From assembly GCA_020718125.1 (NCBI GenBank), contig DYDC01000073.1, positions 1 to 10,379 of the forward strand: a DNA stretch of 10,379 bases, written 5' to 3'. The notes below the pieces were generated by a model. The model was given only the letters and a program-made list of their open reading frames with translations, was not told where the DNA came from and ran no database searches. This DNA comes from Methylacidiphilum sp. (GTDB lineage: Bacteria > Verrucomicrobiota > Verrucomicrobiia > CAIQCK01). Below, piece by piece: positions 1-6,846 of the stretch. Numbering within the stretch: position 1 is the first letter of the stretch; the number at the start of each line of letters is the position of its first letter. Made by a program: the position numbers and the translations under genes.

Positions 1-21
1 GGCCGTGCCGGAGGCACGGCC
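1..21. repeat. Perfect 9-bp hairpin at the left edge
   Basis: GGCCGTGCC and its exact reverse complement GGCACGGCC are separated by the three bases GGA, giving a very stable GC-rich hairpin. It could be the terminator of a gene lying to the left of the window or half of a dispersed palindromic repeat. No T-run follows on the plus strand, so a classical intrinsic terminator is not supported. The window starts at its first base, so its real extent is unknown. Confidence 0.55.
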
Positions 22-36
22 CACGCTTTCGAAGCC

Positions 37-123
37 ATGAGCACCACTACCGCGAACATCACCGCCAACGGCAAACCGAAGGTAACTGCTCAGGTAGCCA
101 CCCAAAAGCGGGCGGCTACCTGA
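37..123 (+). CDS. Doubtful 28-codon ORF, possibly a truncated gene start
   Basis: An ATG at 37 opens a frame of 28 codons ending at TGA 121-123. The first 15 residues (MSTTTANITANGKPK) are Thr/Asn-rich and resemble the flexible N-terminus of a soluble protein. The second half and the stop are encoded by the inverted repeat at 82-131. A reasonable inference is that a longer gene, perhaps a transposon accessory gene, was cut off when the inverted repeat came to lie here. There is no clear ribosome binding site, and I recognise no family. It may equally be a chance frame. Confidence 0.2.
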   Translation: MSTTTANITANGKPKVTAQVATQKRAAT

Positions 124-131
124 GCAGTTAC
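82..131. repeat. 18-bp perfect inverted repeat around a 14-bp centre, ends GTAA...TTAC
   Basis: GTAACTGCTCAGGTAGCC at 82-99 is repeated exactly as its reverse complement at 114-131. Three further C-G pairs (101-103 with 110-112) extend the stem after one A/C mismatch. GTAA...TTAC ends are known for IS66-family insertion sequences, so this may be a minimal remnant holding two abutted transposon ends. The 8-base flanks (AACCGAAG and AAAGTGCC) do not match, so there is no target duplication to prove transposition. The right end abuts the 67-base repeat at 132 exactly. A simple hairpin terminator is the alternative, but no T-run follows. Confidence 0.75.
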
Positions 132-198
132 AAAGTGCCGGGCTATTCTCGTCCGTCCCTCTGGGACTTGATCGTGGTGCGTGTGTCAAGTTGCGCCC
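132..198 (+). repeat. 67-bp repeat, copy 1, upstream of the zinc-type operon
   Basis: This stretch is the reverse complement of 10312-10378 with only two differences (positions 162 and 183). It contains a small internal hairpin, GTCCC-TCT-GGGAC, at 155-167. It reads in the direction of the downstream zinc-type genes and ends 67 bases before their likely first start codon. From memory, similar GC-rich palindromic units occur many times between genes in Verrucomicrobiota and Planctomycetota, so a dispersed repeat is the default reading. A shared leader or regulatory element is the alternative. The left boundary is cut sharply by the inverted repeat ending at 131. Confidence 0.85.
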
Positions 199-218
199 AC
201 CCGCCGACACCCGCCGAC
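199..218 (+). repeat. Tandem pair of the 10-mer ACCCGCCGAC
   Basis: Two perfect head-to-tail copies of ACCCGCCGAC begin at the base after the 67-base repeat ends. The 10-base period is one DNA helical turn, so a paired protein-binding site is possible. Replication slippage explains it equally well. Confidence 0.6.
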
Positions 219-265
219 AAACTGCTTGCTTCCAGCCATCCCGGCGTGCCTTATTGGCCACTGCT

Positions 266-619
266 GTGTTCCACCGGCGAAGACAATTGGATGTTTGCTC
301 TGCTGCGCGAGCGGCGCTGGCGGTTGTCTTGTCAACGGCAGTGCTGTTCCTGTCGTTGGCGTCGGTCTGCCCCGCGCTGCACGAGTGCTTCCACCACCAC
401 GACACCGACTCGCACACCGAAGGGCAATGCCCCGTTTGCCTCTTTGCCAAGAGTGTCGTGGACGCGCCGCAGATGCCGGCGTGTGACGCCGCATCCTCGC
501 CGCAGTTCGTCGCGACGGTTCCGATCCTGCCTCAAATCGCGCTTCCCACGGCGCATTACCGGTTGTTGCCGGAGCGCGCGCCGCCTTCAGTCCTCTCCTC
601 CAGAAGTGTTGCCGGTTGA
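266..619 (+). CDS. Small membrane protein rich in His and Cys (DUF2946-like)
   Basis: This protein of about 117 residues has a short basic N-terminus, then one hydrophobic segment (about residues 16-34), and then a segment predicted to lie outside the cytoplasm that contains HECFHHHDTDSH followed by CPVC. The C-terminus carries a Pro-rich tail with the motif APPSVLSS. This pattern resembles the loosely defined DUF2946-type proteins found beside metal transporters. His and Cys clusters suggest zinc or copper binding, but that is inference. No ATG is available in frame. GTG at 266 puts basic residues before the membrane segment, while TTG at 191, 254 or 287 are alternatives. None has a good ribosome binding site. 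Third-position GC is high through the body, so the frame is probably real. It precedes the porin gene by 117 bases. I see no confident promoter or terminator in that gap (620-736). Confidence 0.6.
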   Translation: MFHRRRQLDVCSAARAALAVVLSTAVLFLSLASVCPALHECFHHHDTDSHTEGQCPVCLFAKSVVDAPQMPACDAASSPQFVATVPILPQIALPTAHYRLLPERAPPSVLSSRSVAG

Positions 620-736
620 ACCGCGGGTTGGCGACTCTCGACGCGTCGCTTGACCGGCAATCTTCCCCGTCCGTTATCCAGAGAGTCCCGGACTTTGCGC
701 GGGTGTTTCGAGTGCCTGCGCGCGTGTGGAGAGAAG

Positions 737-2209
737 ATGAAACTGAAAAGATTTCTGTGGTTGTCCGCCTTTTGCCTGGGCGTGGTCTTGCCCCAGGCGC
801 AGGGGACGAATGAAGTGCAGCAGCTTCAGCAGCAGTTGAAGCAGTTGCAGGAAAACTTTGAACGGGTGCAGCATGAACAGCGCCGCCAGATCGAGGCACT
901 GCAGAAACAGGTTGGGGCGTTGCAGACGGCGCAGGCCAGACCGCCCGACAAAGCGGATGCGCTGGCCGCCGCGCCGCTGGCCGCCGTGGCCACGGCGCCC
1001 CTCGAGACGAAGCAGCCGTGGACGCCCACCTCGCCGATTCCGTTGCTCGGCGGCCAGAGGAACTACCTGAACCTGTCATTCGATGCCTTGTTTACCGGTG
1101 GAAGTTCGACCGCCACCGACGTCGAGCATCTGCAAATCGGCGCTCACGATCCCAACCAGCGCGGGTTCACGGCCCAAAATCTGGAGATCGTCTTCGAAGG
1201 GATGGTGGACCCGTATTTCCGCGGGCAGGCCAGCCTGGCCGGGCACATGGAGCCGAGCGGCCATTTCCACTTCGAGGCCGAGGAGGCTTACCTGGAGACG
1301 CTGAGCCTGCCGTGGAATCTCCAACTCAAGGGCGGGCAGTTCCTGACGGAGTTTGGACGGCTCAACCCCACGCATCCGCACACGTGGGGTTTCGTGGACG
1401 CGCCGCTGGTTAATGCGCGGTTTCTCGGCGCTGAGGGCCTGCGCAATCCCGGCGCGCGAGTCTCGTGGCTGATGCCGACACCGTTTTACTCCGAGCTGTT
1501 CCTGGCCATGCAGAACAGCCAGGGCAACACGGCCTACAGCTTTCGAGGCTCCGGTGGCCACTCGCACGATGGCCATGCGCATGGTGACGCGCGGTTCGGG
1601 CGCGAACTGCTGCATCGGGAAACGCATAACCTGGCCGACATGTTGTTCAGCCCGCGCTACGCCGTTTCGTTCGACCTGAGCGATACGCAAACGCTGCTGG
1701 CCGGCGCGTCGGGCGCGTTCGGGCCGAACAACTCCGGCACGGACACCGACACGCGGATATTCGGCGTGGACCTCACCTGGAAATGGAGGTCGCCGAGGCA
1801 TCACGGCGGGTTCCCGTTCGTGGCCTGGCAGACGGAGGCCATGGCACGGCGCTATGAAGCCGGCGCGTTCGCGGAGGACGAGGACGGCGACGGCGTGCTG
1901 GACGTTGATCTGCCACGCGAGACGCTGTGGGACTACGGGTTCTACACGCAACTGCTGTGGGGGTTCCACAAAGGCTGGGTGGCCGGGCTGCGCGGCGATT
2001 GGGTGAGCGGCGAGCGCGGGGCGTTTTACCCGGACCCGGACCGCGACGCGCGCTGGCGCATCTCGCCAAACCTGACGTGGTATCCGACCGAGTTCTCGAA
2101 GCTGCGCCTGCAATACAACTACGACGACCGCGCCAACATCGGCGTGGACCACAGCGTGTGGCTGCAATTCGAGTTCCTGCTGGGCGCGCACGCGGCGCAC
2201 AAGTTCTGA
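737..2209 (+). CDS. Outer-membrane beta-barrel (porin-like) with coiled-coil N-terminus and His-rich loop
   Basis: The 490-residue product is probably the outer-membrane component of zinc uptake. Residues 1-22 form a signal peptide, residues 25-66 are a Gln/Glu/Leu-rich coiled coil of the kind that trimerises or ties porins to peptidoglycan, and residues 70-100 are an Ala/Pro linker. From residue 108 onward there are alternating hydrophobic strands, ending in the terminal Phe typical of outer-membrane barrels. Two insertions stand out: a loop with GGHSHDGHAHGD at 273-284, and an acidic DEDGDGVLDVD at 381-391 resembling a calcium-binding loop. The frame is open back to 650, but ATG 737 begins a clean signal peptide and follows GGAGAGAAG, so I chose it. 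The gene sits 42 bases before the ZnuA-like gene. The exact porin family is not recognised, and function is inferred from neighbours and the His loop. Confidence 0.85.
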   Translation: MKLKRFLWLSAFCLGVVLPQAQGTNEVQQLQQQLKQLQENFERVQHEQRRQIEALQKQVGALQTAQARPPDKADALAAAPLAAVATAPLETKQPWTPTSPIPLLGGQRNYLNLSFDALFTGGSSTATDVEHLQIGAHDPNQRGFTAQNLEIVFEGMVDPYFRGQASLAGHMEPSGHFHFEAEEAYLETLSLPWNLQLKGGQFLTEFGRLNPTHPHTWGFVDAPLVNARFLGAEGLRNPGARVSWLMPTPFYSELFLAMQNSQGNTAYSFRGSGGHSHDGHAHGDARFGRELLHRETHNLADMLFSPRYAVSFDLSDTQTLLAGASGAFGPNNSGTDTDTRIFGVDLTWKWRSPRHHGGFPFVAWQTEAMARRYEAGAFAEDEDGDGVLDVDLPRETLWDYGFYTQLLWGFHKGWVAGLRGDWVSGERGAFYPDPDRDARWRISPNLTWYPTEFSKLRLQYNYDDRANIGVDHSVWLQFEFLLGAHAAHKF

Positions 2210-2251
2210 GCGACGACCGAACTTCAACCGTTCAACTGGAGTGTTTGAGAT

Positions 2252-3166
2252 ATGAAAACGAGACTGATTGCATTTGCCATTCTGCTCGGCCTGCCGATGG
2301 TCGCGCAGGCCGGGTTGCGGGTCGTGGCGACCACGCCGGACTTCGGCGCCATCGCGCGCGAAGTCGGCGGCGACCGCGCGGAAGTCACATCCCTGGCCAA
2401 ACCGACCGAAGACCCGCATTTCGTGGACGCCCGGCCCAGCTTCATCGTGAAGCTCAACCGCGCGGACGTGCTGCTGGAAGGCGGCGCGGAACTGGAGATC
2501 GGCTGGCTGCCCGCATTGCTCCAAAGCACGCGCAATCCCCGCATCGCCATCGGCGCACCCGGTCGCATCCGGTGCCACGAGGGGGTGCAACTACTGGAGG
2601 TGCCGGCGACGCTTGACCGCTCGCAAGGTGACATCCACGCCGCCGGCAATCCGCATTACATGACTGACCCGGTGAACGCGCGGATTGTGGCCGGCCGCGT
2701 GGCGGACGCGTTCTGCCGGCTTGATCCAAAGTCAGCCGACGCTTACCGCGCGAACCTGAAGCGGTTCAGCGATCAGTTGGACGCCAAGCTCGCCGAATGG
2801 CAGAAGTTGCTCGAGCCGTTCCGCGGCCGGCACGTGGCAGCCTATCACAACTCGTGGCCCTACTTCGCCCGCCGGTTCGGCTTGAAGATCGAGATGTTTC
2901 TCGAACCAAAGCCCGGCCTGCCAGTCACGCCGGCCCATCTTGCCGCGGTGATGGCCCGGATGAAACAGGAGAACGCGCGAGTTGTCATCGTCGAGCCATA
3001 TCTGGACCGCCGGACGGCCGAAACGGCCGCGCGCAGCACCGGCGCAACCGCGCTGGACGTGGCCTACCTGCCCGGCGGCGTCCAGGGAACCGAAGACAGC
3101 TACATCAAACTGATGGACTATCTGGTCACCGCCCTGGCCAAGGCGCTGGCCGGCAACACGAGGTAA
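2252..3166 (+). CDS. znuA: ZnuA-like periplasmic metal-binding protein of an ABC importer
   Basis: The 304-residue protein has a signal peptide (residues 1-20, cut after AQA) and the fold markers of cluster A-I metal-binding proteins. Likely metal ligands are His56 (in TEDPHF), His135 (in GNPHYMTDP) and His199 (in AAYHNSW), with Glu281/Asp282 (in GTEDSY) near the fourth position. Three histidines favour zinc; manganese and iron relatives usually have Glu at the third position. The long His-rich loop of Escherichia coli ZnuA is absent, as in many relatives. A GGAG at 2238-2241 precedes the ATG. It would collect zinc in the periplasm and hand it to the permease encoded 4 bases downstream. Zinc is a family-based inference, so another divalent metal cannot be excluded. 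Confidence 0.92.
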   Translation: MKTRLIAFAILLGLPMVAQAGLRVVATTPDFGAIAREVGGDRAEVTSLAKPTEDPHFVDARPSFIVKLNRADVLLEGGAELEIGWLPALLQSTRNPRIAIGAPGRIRCHEGVQLLEVPATLDRSQGDIHAAGNPHYMTDPVNARIVAGRVADAFCRLDPKSADAYRANLKRFSDQLDAKLAEWQKLLEPFRGRHVAAYHNSWPYFARRFGLKIEMFLEPKPGLPVTPAHLAAVMARMKQENARVVIVEPYLDRRTAETAARSTGATALDVAYLPGGVQGTEDSYIKLMDYLVTALAKALAGNTR

Positions 3167-3170
3167 GATT

Positions 3171-4019
3171 GTGGAACTGCTCACCGTCATGAAGTGGCCG
3201 CTGTTCGCGTGCCTGACCCTGCCGTGGTTGTTGGTCTATCTCGGCCTGCACGTCGTCCAGCGGGAAATCATCTTCGTGGACCTCGCCCTGGCGCAGGTCG
3301 CGGCGCTCGGCACGTGCGTGGCGATGTTCGCCGGCTGCGACCTGCATTCGTGGCAAAGCTACGCGTGGTCCGCGGCGTTCACCATCGTCGGCGCCGTGCT
3401 CTTCACACTCACCCGCAGCCGCCATCACCGCGTGCCGCAGGAGGCGCTGATCGGCATTGTCTATGTGGTCGCGGCGGCGGCGGGGATTGTGATCCTCACG
3501 CAGACGGCCGGCGGCAAGGAAGAATTGCAACGGTCGCTGGTCGGCGAACTGCTCGTGGTGCCGCCCGACGAAGTCCTCAAGACCATCGCCCTCTACGCCG
3601 CCATCGGCATCGCGCACTACGTATTCCGGCGGCGATTCATGGCGATTTCGATGAATCACGAGGCCGCCGCGCGCAGCGGCCTTTCCGTGGTGTGGTGGGA
3701 CTTCCTCTTCTACGTGCTGTTCGGGTTTGCCGTCACCAGCTTCGTCCATATCGGCGGCGTGTTGCTCACGTTCTCCTATTTGATCGTGCCTGCGGTGTGC
3801 GGGAACTACCTGGCCGGGTCTTGGCGCGGACGGCTGGTGATCGGTTGGGTGACGGCGACCGTTGCCAGCCTGGTCAGCCTCTGTCTCACGCCCCTGCTCG
3901 ACCTGCCCATCGGCGCGACCACCGTGTGCGTATTGGGTTTGGCGCTGCTCCTCGCCGCCTTGACGGCGCGGCTGTGGCGCTTCAAACCGGCAAGGACGAT
4001 CGCGCGCACCGGAACCTAG
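3171..4019 (+). CDS. znuB: ZnuB-like ABC-3 family metal permease
   Basis: The 282-residue protein is hydrophobic throughout, with about eight membrane segments, and matches the ABC-3 permease family that partners ZnuA-type proteins. The segment around residues 195-212 (VHIGGVLLTFSYLIVPAV) is the conserved glycine/proline membrane segment of that family. A cytoplasmic stretch at residues 145-172, containing RRRFMAIS and NHEAAARSGL, fits the coupling region that contacts the ATPase. The start is GTG at 3171, 4 bases after the znuA stop, with GAGGTAAG at 3160-3167 as its ribosome binding site, so the two genes are co-transcribed. No ATP-binding gene follows on this strand. The next gene converges from the right after an 18-base gap with no obvious terminator. 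The partner ATPase must come from elsewhere. Confidence 0.92.
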   Translation: MELLTVMKWPLFACLTLPWLLVYLGLHVVQREIIFVDLALAQVAALGTCVAMFAGCDLHSWQSYAWSAAFTIVGAVLFTLTRSRHHRVPQEALIGIVYVVAAAAGIVILTQTAGGKEELQRSLVGELLVVPPDEVLKTIALYAAIGIAHYVFRRRFMAISMNHEAAARSGLSVVWWDFLFYVLFGFAVTSFVHIGGVLLTFSYLIVPAVCGNYLAGSWRGRLVIGWVTATVASLVSLCLTPLLDLPIGATTVCVLGLALLLAALTARLWRFKPARTIARTGT

Positions 4020-4037
4020 CGGAAAGCGACTGCCGCG

Positions 4038-4844
4038 TCAGATCTGAATCTTCCGGCCCGCGCCGCGAGCCACCGGCGAAGAGGCCGCTTCGGGTTCGGA
4101 CTTGAGCGCCGAGCGCACCCGGCGCAGCAGCTCGATCATGTCCGGCTGAAACACATCCCGCGGACGGGCGGAGGCCACCGCAAAATCAGCGGTCAGGCGG
4201 CCGGCGGCCATCACCACCACGCGGTCGGCCAGCAGCACCGCTTCCTCGACGCTGTGGGTCACCAACAACACCGTGCGCGGCTCGCTCTGCCATAGTTCGA
4301 TGAACTCGCCGTGCAACCGCTCGCGGGTCTGTTCGTCCAGGCTCGCAAACGGCTCGTCCATCAGCAGCACGCGCGGGTCGTGGCAGAGCGCGCGTGCCAG
4401 GGCCACGCGCTGGCGCATGCCGCCGGAGAGTTCGTGCGGATGGCTGTGCGCGACTTCCGGCGGCAGGCGGACTTGTTCCAGGACGCGTCGTGCCTGCGCG
4501 TGACGTTCGGCGCGCGGCACGCCACGGAGTTCGAGACCCATCGCGATGTTGTCAATCACGCGCCGCCACGGCAGCAGATCGCCTTCCTGGCTCAACAGGC
4601 CGATGCCGGCGGTGGGGCCGGCAATCGTTTCCCCGTTCATGAAAACACGGCCAGTGGTGGGACGATCCAGGCCGGCGGCGAGCCGCAACAACGTTGTCTT
4701 GCCGCAGCCGGACGGGCCGACCAGACAGGTCACTTTGCCGGCGTCGCAATGCAGGTCGAGGTCGCGCACGGCCCAGACCTCGCCGCGCGCTTCGGTGGCG
4801 AAGCGTCTGCCCACGTGCTCGAAACGAATGGCGACAGTCTTCAT
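4038..4844 (-). CDS. ABC transporter ATPase, NitT/TauT (SsuB/TauB) type
   Basis: The 268-residue ATPase energises the importer whose permease and binding protein are encoded just upstream. Visible motifs are Walker A GPSGCGKTT (43-51), Q-loop Gln86 in SQEGDLLPW, the signature LSGGMRQRV (139-147), Walker B VLLMDEP (159-165) with catalytic Glu164, and H-loop His197 in VTHS. The Q-loop followed by LLPW and the EPFASLD stretch are typical of SsuB/TauB/NrtD-type subunits, not of ZnuC. The frame is open upstream to 4883, but ATG at 4844 lies 2 bases after the permease stop and begins a normal N-terminus (MKTVAIRF). It is the last gene of the six-gene operon. The final 25 residues are a polar tail of unknown role. 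Confidence 0.94.
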   Translation of the reverse strand: MKTVAIRFEHVGRRFATEARGEVWAVRDLDLHCDAGKVTCLVGPSGCGKTTLLRLAAGLDRPTTGRVFMNGETIAGPTAGIGLLSQEGDLLPWRRVIDNIAMGLELRGVPRAERHAQARRVLEQVRLPPEVAHSHPHELSGGMRQRVALARALCHDPRVLLMDEPFASLDEQTRERLHGEFIELWQSEPRTVLLVTHSVEEAVLLADRVVVMAAGRLTADFAVASARPRDVFQPDMIELLRRVRSALKSEPEAASSPVARGAGRKIQI

Positions 4845-4846
4845 GG

Positions 4847-5692
4847 TCAACGTTGCGCGGCCTGCCAGCGACCCAGCGGCCACGCCGCCGCGCGCAGCAG
4901 CCCGTCCAGCGCCAGGCCGATGACGCCGATGATCACGATGGCGGCGAACGCGTATTCATAACGGCCTTGTTCCTGTGCCGTGACGATCATGTAGCCCAGG
5001 CCGCTCCGCGTGCCGGGAAAAATCTCCGCCGCGATGATGACGCGCCATGCCACGCCCGCGCCGAGCCGCAGGCCGGTCAGGATGGACGGCGCGGCACCGG
5101 GCAGGATGATTTTGCGGATCAGTTGGCCGGGGCTGGCTCCCAACACGCGCGCCGCCTCCACGTGGGCTTCGCGCACGCCGCGCACGCCGGCGGCGGTGTT
5201 CAGCGCCACGGGGAAAAACGCGCTCATCCAGATCACCGCCAGCACGGCGAACCGCAACTGGTCGAGCAGCCCGTGCTGCCACGCGTTGTCGCCGAAGCAC
5301 GCGGCGGCCGGACTCGACAGGCCGAACACAAGAATCGTCACGGGCAGCCACGCCACCGGGCTGATGACCATGAGCGCGGCGATGCTCGGCGAGAGCATTT
5401 CGTTGACCGCGCGGCAGCGTCCGATCAACAAGCCGATGGGAATGCCGCTGGCCGCCGCGAGTCCGAAGCCCAGCACCACCCGCAGCAGGCTCACCGCCAC
5501 GCCGCTGGCCAGCGAGGTCGAGTCCAGCGCCGGCGGTTCGCAAAACGGATGCGCCAGCACATCCATCACCGAAGCGATGGAGGGAATCACCACGCTGTGC
5601 CGCGCCGCGAGCCACCACAAGTCCAGCACCGCCAGCGGCAGCAGCGCGCCGCGCGCGGCCTTGCGGAGCCACGAAGTCAGTCGCGCGGTCAT
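4847..5692 (-). CDS. ABC transporter permease, NitT/TauT (SsuC/TauC) type
   Basis: The 281-residue inner-membrane protein has about six membrane segments and the EAA loop EAARVLGASPGQLIRKIILP (about residues 178-197), with the conserved Gly and terminal Leu-Pro that dock onto the ATPase. It belongs to the BPD_transp_1 family in the nitrate/sulfonate/taurine group. I chose ATG 5692, whose ATGA overlaps the stop of the binding-protein gene by 4 bases. ATG 5701 is also possible, and the frame is open to 5854. One unusual feature is an insertion in the middle of the protein (SSPAAACFGDNAWQHG, about 126-141) between two membrane segments, where relatives I know have a short connection. The substrate cannot be judged from the permease. 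Confidence 0.93.
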   Translation of the reverse strand: MTARLTSWLRKAARGALLPLAVLDLWWLAARHSVVIPSIASVMDVLAHPFCEPPALDSTSLASGVAVSLLRVVLGFGLAAASGIPIGLLIGRCRAVNEMLSPSIAALMVISPVAWLPVTILVFGLSSPAAACFGDNAWQHGLLDQLRFAVLAVIWMSAFFPVALNTAAGVRGVREAHVEAARVLGASPGQLIRKIILPGAAPSILTGLRLGAGVAWRVIIAAEIFPGTRSGLGYMIVTAQEQGRYEYAFAAIVIIGVIGLALDGLLRAAAWPLGRWQAAQR

Positions 5693-6834
5693 TTGAGCCA
5701 TCCCCTCGCTCGCAGTTCGGCTGCGGCCTTTTGTTGAAGGTCGAATTGGCAGAGATCCTTCACGACCTCTTCGGGCGGCCGGTTGGCGTAGCGGCCTGTG
5801 AAGAATTTGATCTCCCTCATCATCTCCACCCAAGTTTCCATGCCCGCGAGCCACGCGCTCGTCGGCTCAGCGATGTAGTTCACAGTGGGCACCGAGGCTG
5901 CTTCGACAGCCCGCTCGTGTTTGGTCCACGCGCAGGCGCAGTCAATGCCGAGGGCCGGGTCCTCGCGCAGGCATTGCGTGCCGAGGAGGATCAGCTTCAA
6001 CAGCGCCTTCACCGCTGCCGGCTGCCGCTCCAACGCCTCGGTCCTGGCTGCGACGATGCAGCAGGGATGATGCTTCCATTTTCCCTTCGGCGGCAGGTCG
6101 CACAAGTCCGCGACGATCTTCGCGAGTCCCCGGTGGACCGCCACCGCCACTTCGGGCTGGTTCATCACGAACCCGTCAATGACGCGGCCCTCCAGCAGCG
6201 GCAGCGGGCTTTTTTCGGAACCGAAGTTGAGCAGCACCACGCCCAGGCCGGGACCGCCCGTGTCGTAGCCGTAAGCGATGCCTTCGGCTTTCAGCGCCCG
6301 CTCGAAAATCATCTTCGCGACCGCGGTGGGCGCTTTGTAGCCGATCTTCAGCGGCTTCGCGGCGGCGCGCGCGGCGCGGACGAACGAAGCCCAGTCGCTG
6401 ATCGGCAGGTCGCGATGCACCGCCAGCATGTCGCCGTCGGTCTGGAGCGGGCAGATGATCTTCAACGGCTGGCCGTCATCAGCAAACTTCGCCACGGCGA
6501 TCGAGCTGCCGAGGCCGACATCAAGCTCGCCGCGGCTCATGGCGGCGGGCATGAGCGAACCGCCGCCAACCTTCACGAGGTGGAGCCGGGCCACCGCGCG
6601 GCCGTTTTCGACGAGGTCATAAACTTCGCGGGCCTTCAGTTCTTGGAGGTGAAGCCCGAACCGTTCCCTGAACATCGCCGGCCTGAGCGCGGCCACGTAG
6701 AGTGCCAACTGATGATCATGGCCGACGTGACCGACCCGGAGCGCGGGCGGGTCATCGGCCGCCGTCGCGCACGCGGCGAGAGCAACAAGCGCCGCGCAGC
6801 AGGCGACGGCAAAGAATGGGTGGGTTTTCGTCAT
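5689..6834 (-). CDS. NitT/TauT-type substrate-binding lipoprotein with a His/Cys cluster
   Basis: The 381-residue protein has a lipoprotein signal with lipobox LAAC at 19-22, so it is probably anchored by lipid at Cys22. The two-lobed fold of NMT1/TauA-type binding proteins shows in the N-terminal strand LRVGHVGH, the mid segment RGELDVGLGS (101-110) and the hinge region VIDGFVMNQPEVA (218-230). His36, His39 and His41 (HVGHDH) lie in the first-strand loop, where these proteins usually contact ligand. HHPCC at 255-259 lies on the opposite lobe. Cys288, Cys299 and Cys301 are also present. Such residues would suit a metal ion or metal complex better than nitrate or a sulfonate, but that is inference. 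ATG 6834 is 12 bases after the porin stop and follows AAAAGG. The stop overlaps the permease start (ATGA). Confidence 0.9.
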   Translation of the reverse strand: MTKTHPFFAVACCAALVALAACATAADDPPALRVGHVGHDHQLALYVAALRPAMFRERFGLHLQELKAREVYDLVENGRAVARLHLVKVGGGSLMPAAMSRGELDVGLGSSIAVAKFADDGQPLKIICPLQTDGDMLAVHRDLPISDWASFVRAARAAAKPLKIGYKAPTAVAKMIFERALKAEGIAYGYDTGGPGLGVVLLNFGSEKSPLPLLEGRVIDGFVMNQPEVAVAVHRGLAKIVADLCDLPPKGKWKHHPCCIVAARTEALERQPAAVKALLKLILLGTQCLREDPALGIDCACAWTKHERAVEAASVPTVNYIAEPTSAWLAGMETWVEMMREIKFFTGRYANRPPEEVVKDLCQFDLQQKAAAELRARGWLK

Positions 6835-6846
6835 GGCGGCGCCTTT

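Noticed and set aside
650..680. Possible promoter TTGACC - 18 bases - TTATCC before the porin gene
   Set aside because: The match to a sigma-70 promoter is weak in the -10 box, and such matches are expected by chance. The gene may simply be read from the upstream promoter.
186..1079. Long minus-strand open frame of 297 codons opposite the small membrane protein and porin start
   Set aside because: It is Arg/Ala/Ser-rich low-complexity translation typical of antisense frames in GC-rich DNA. The plus-strand frames have a signal peptide, membrane segment and sensible motifs.
1076..2590. 504-codon minus-strand frame across the porin and ZnuA-like genes
   Set aside because: It spans two well-supported plus-strand genes and their intergenic gap, has no recognisable domain, and its composition is that of an antisense shadow.
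4020..4037. Bidirectional terminator between the two convergent operons
   Set aside because: The 18-base gap holds no inverted repeat or T-run. Any termination must occur inside the coding ends or be factor-dependent.
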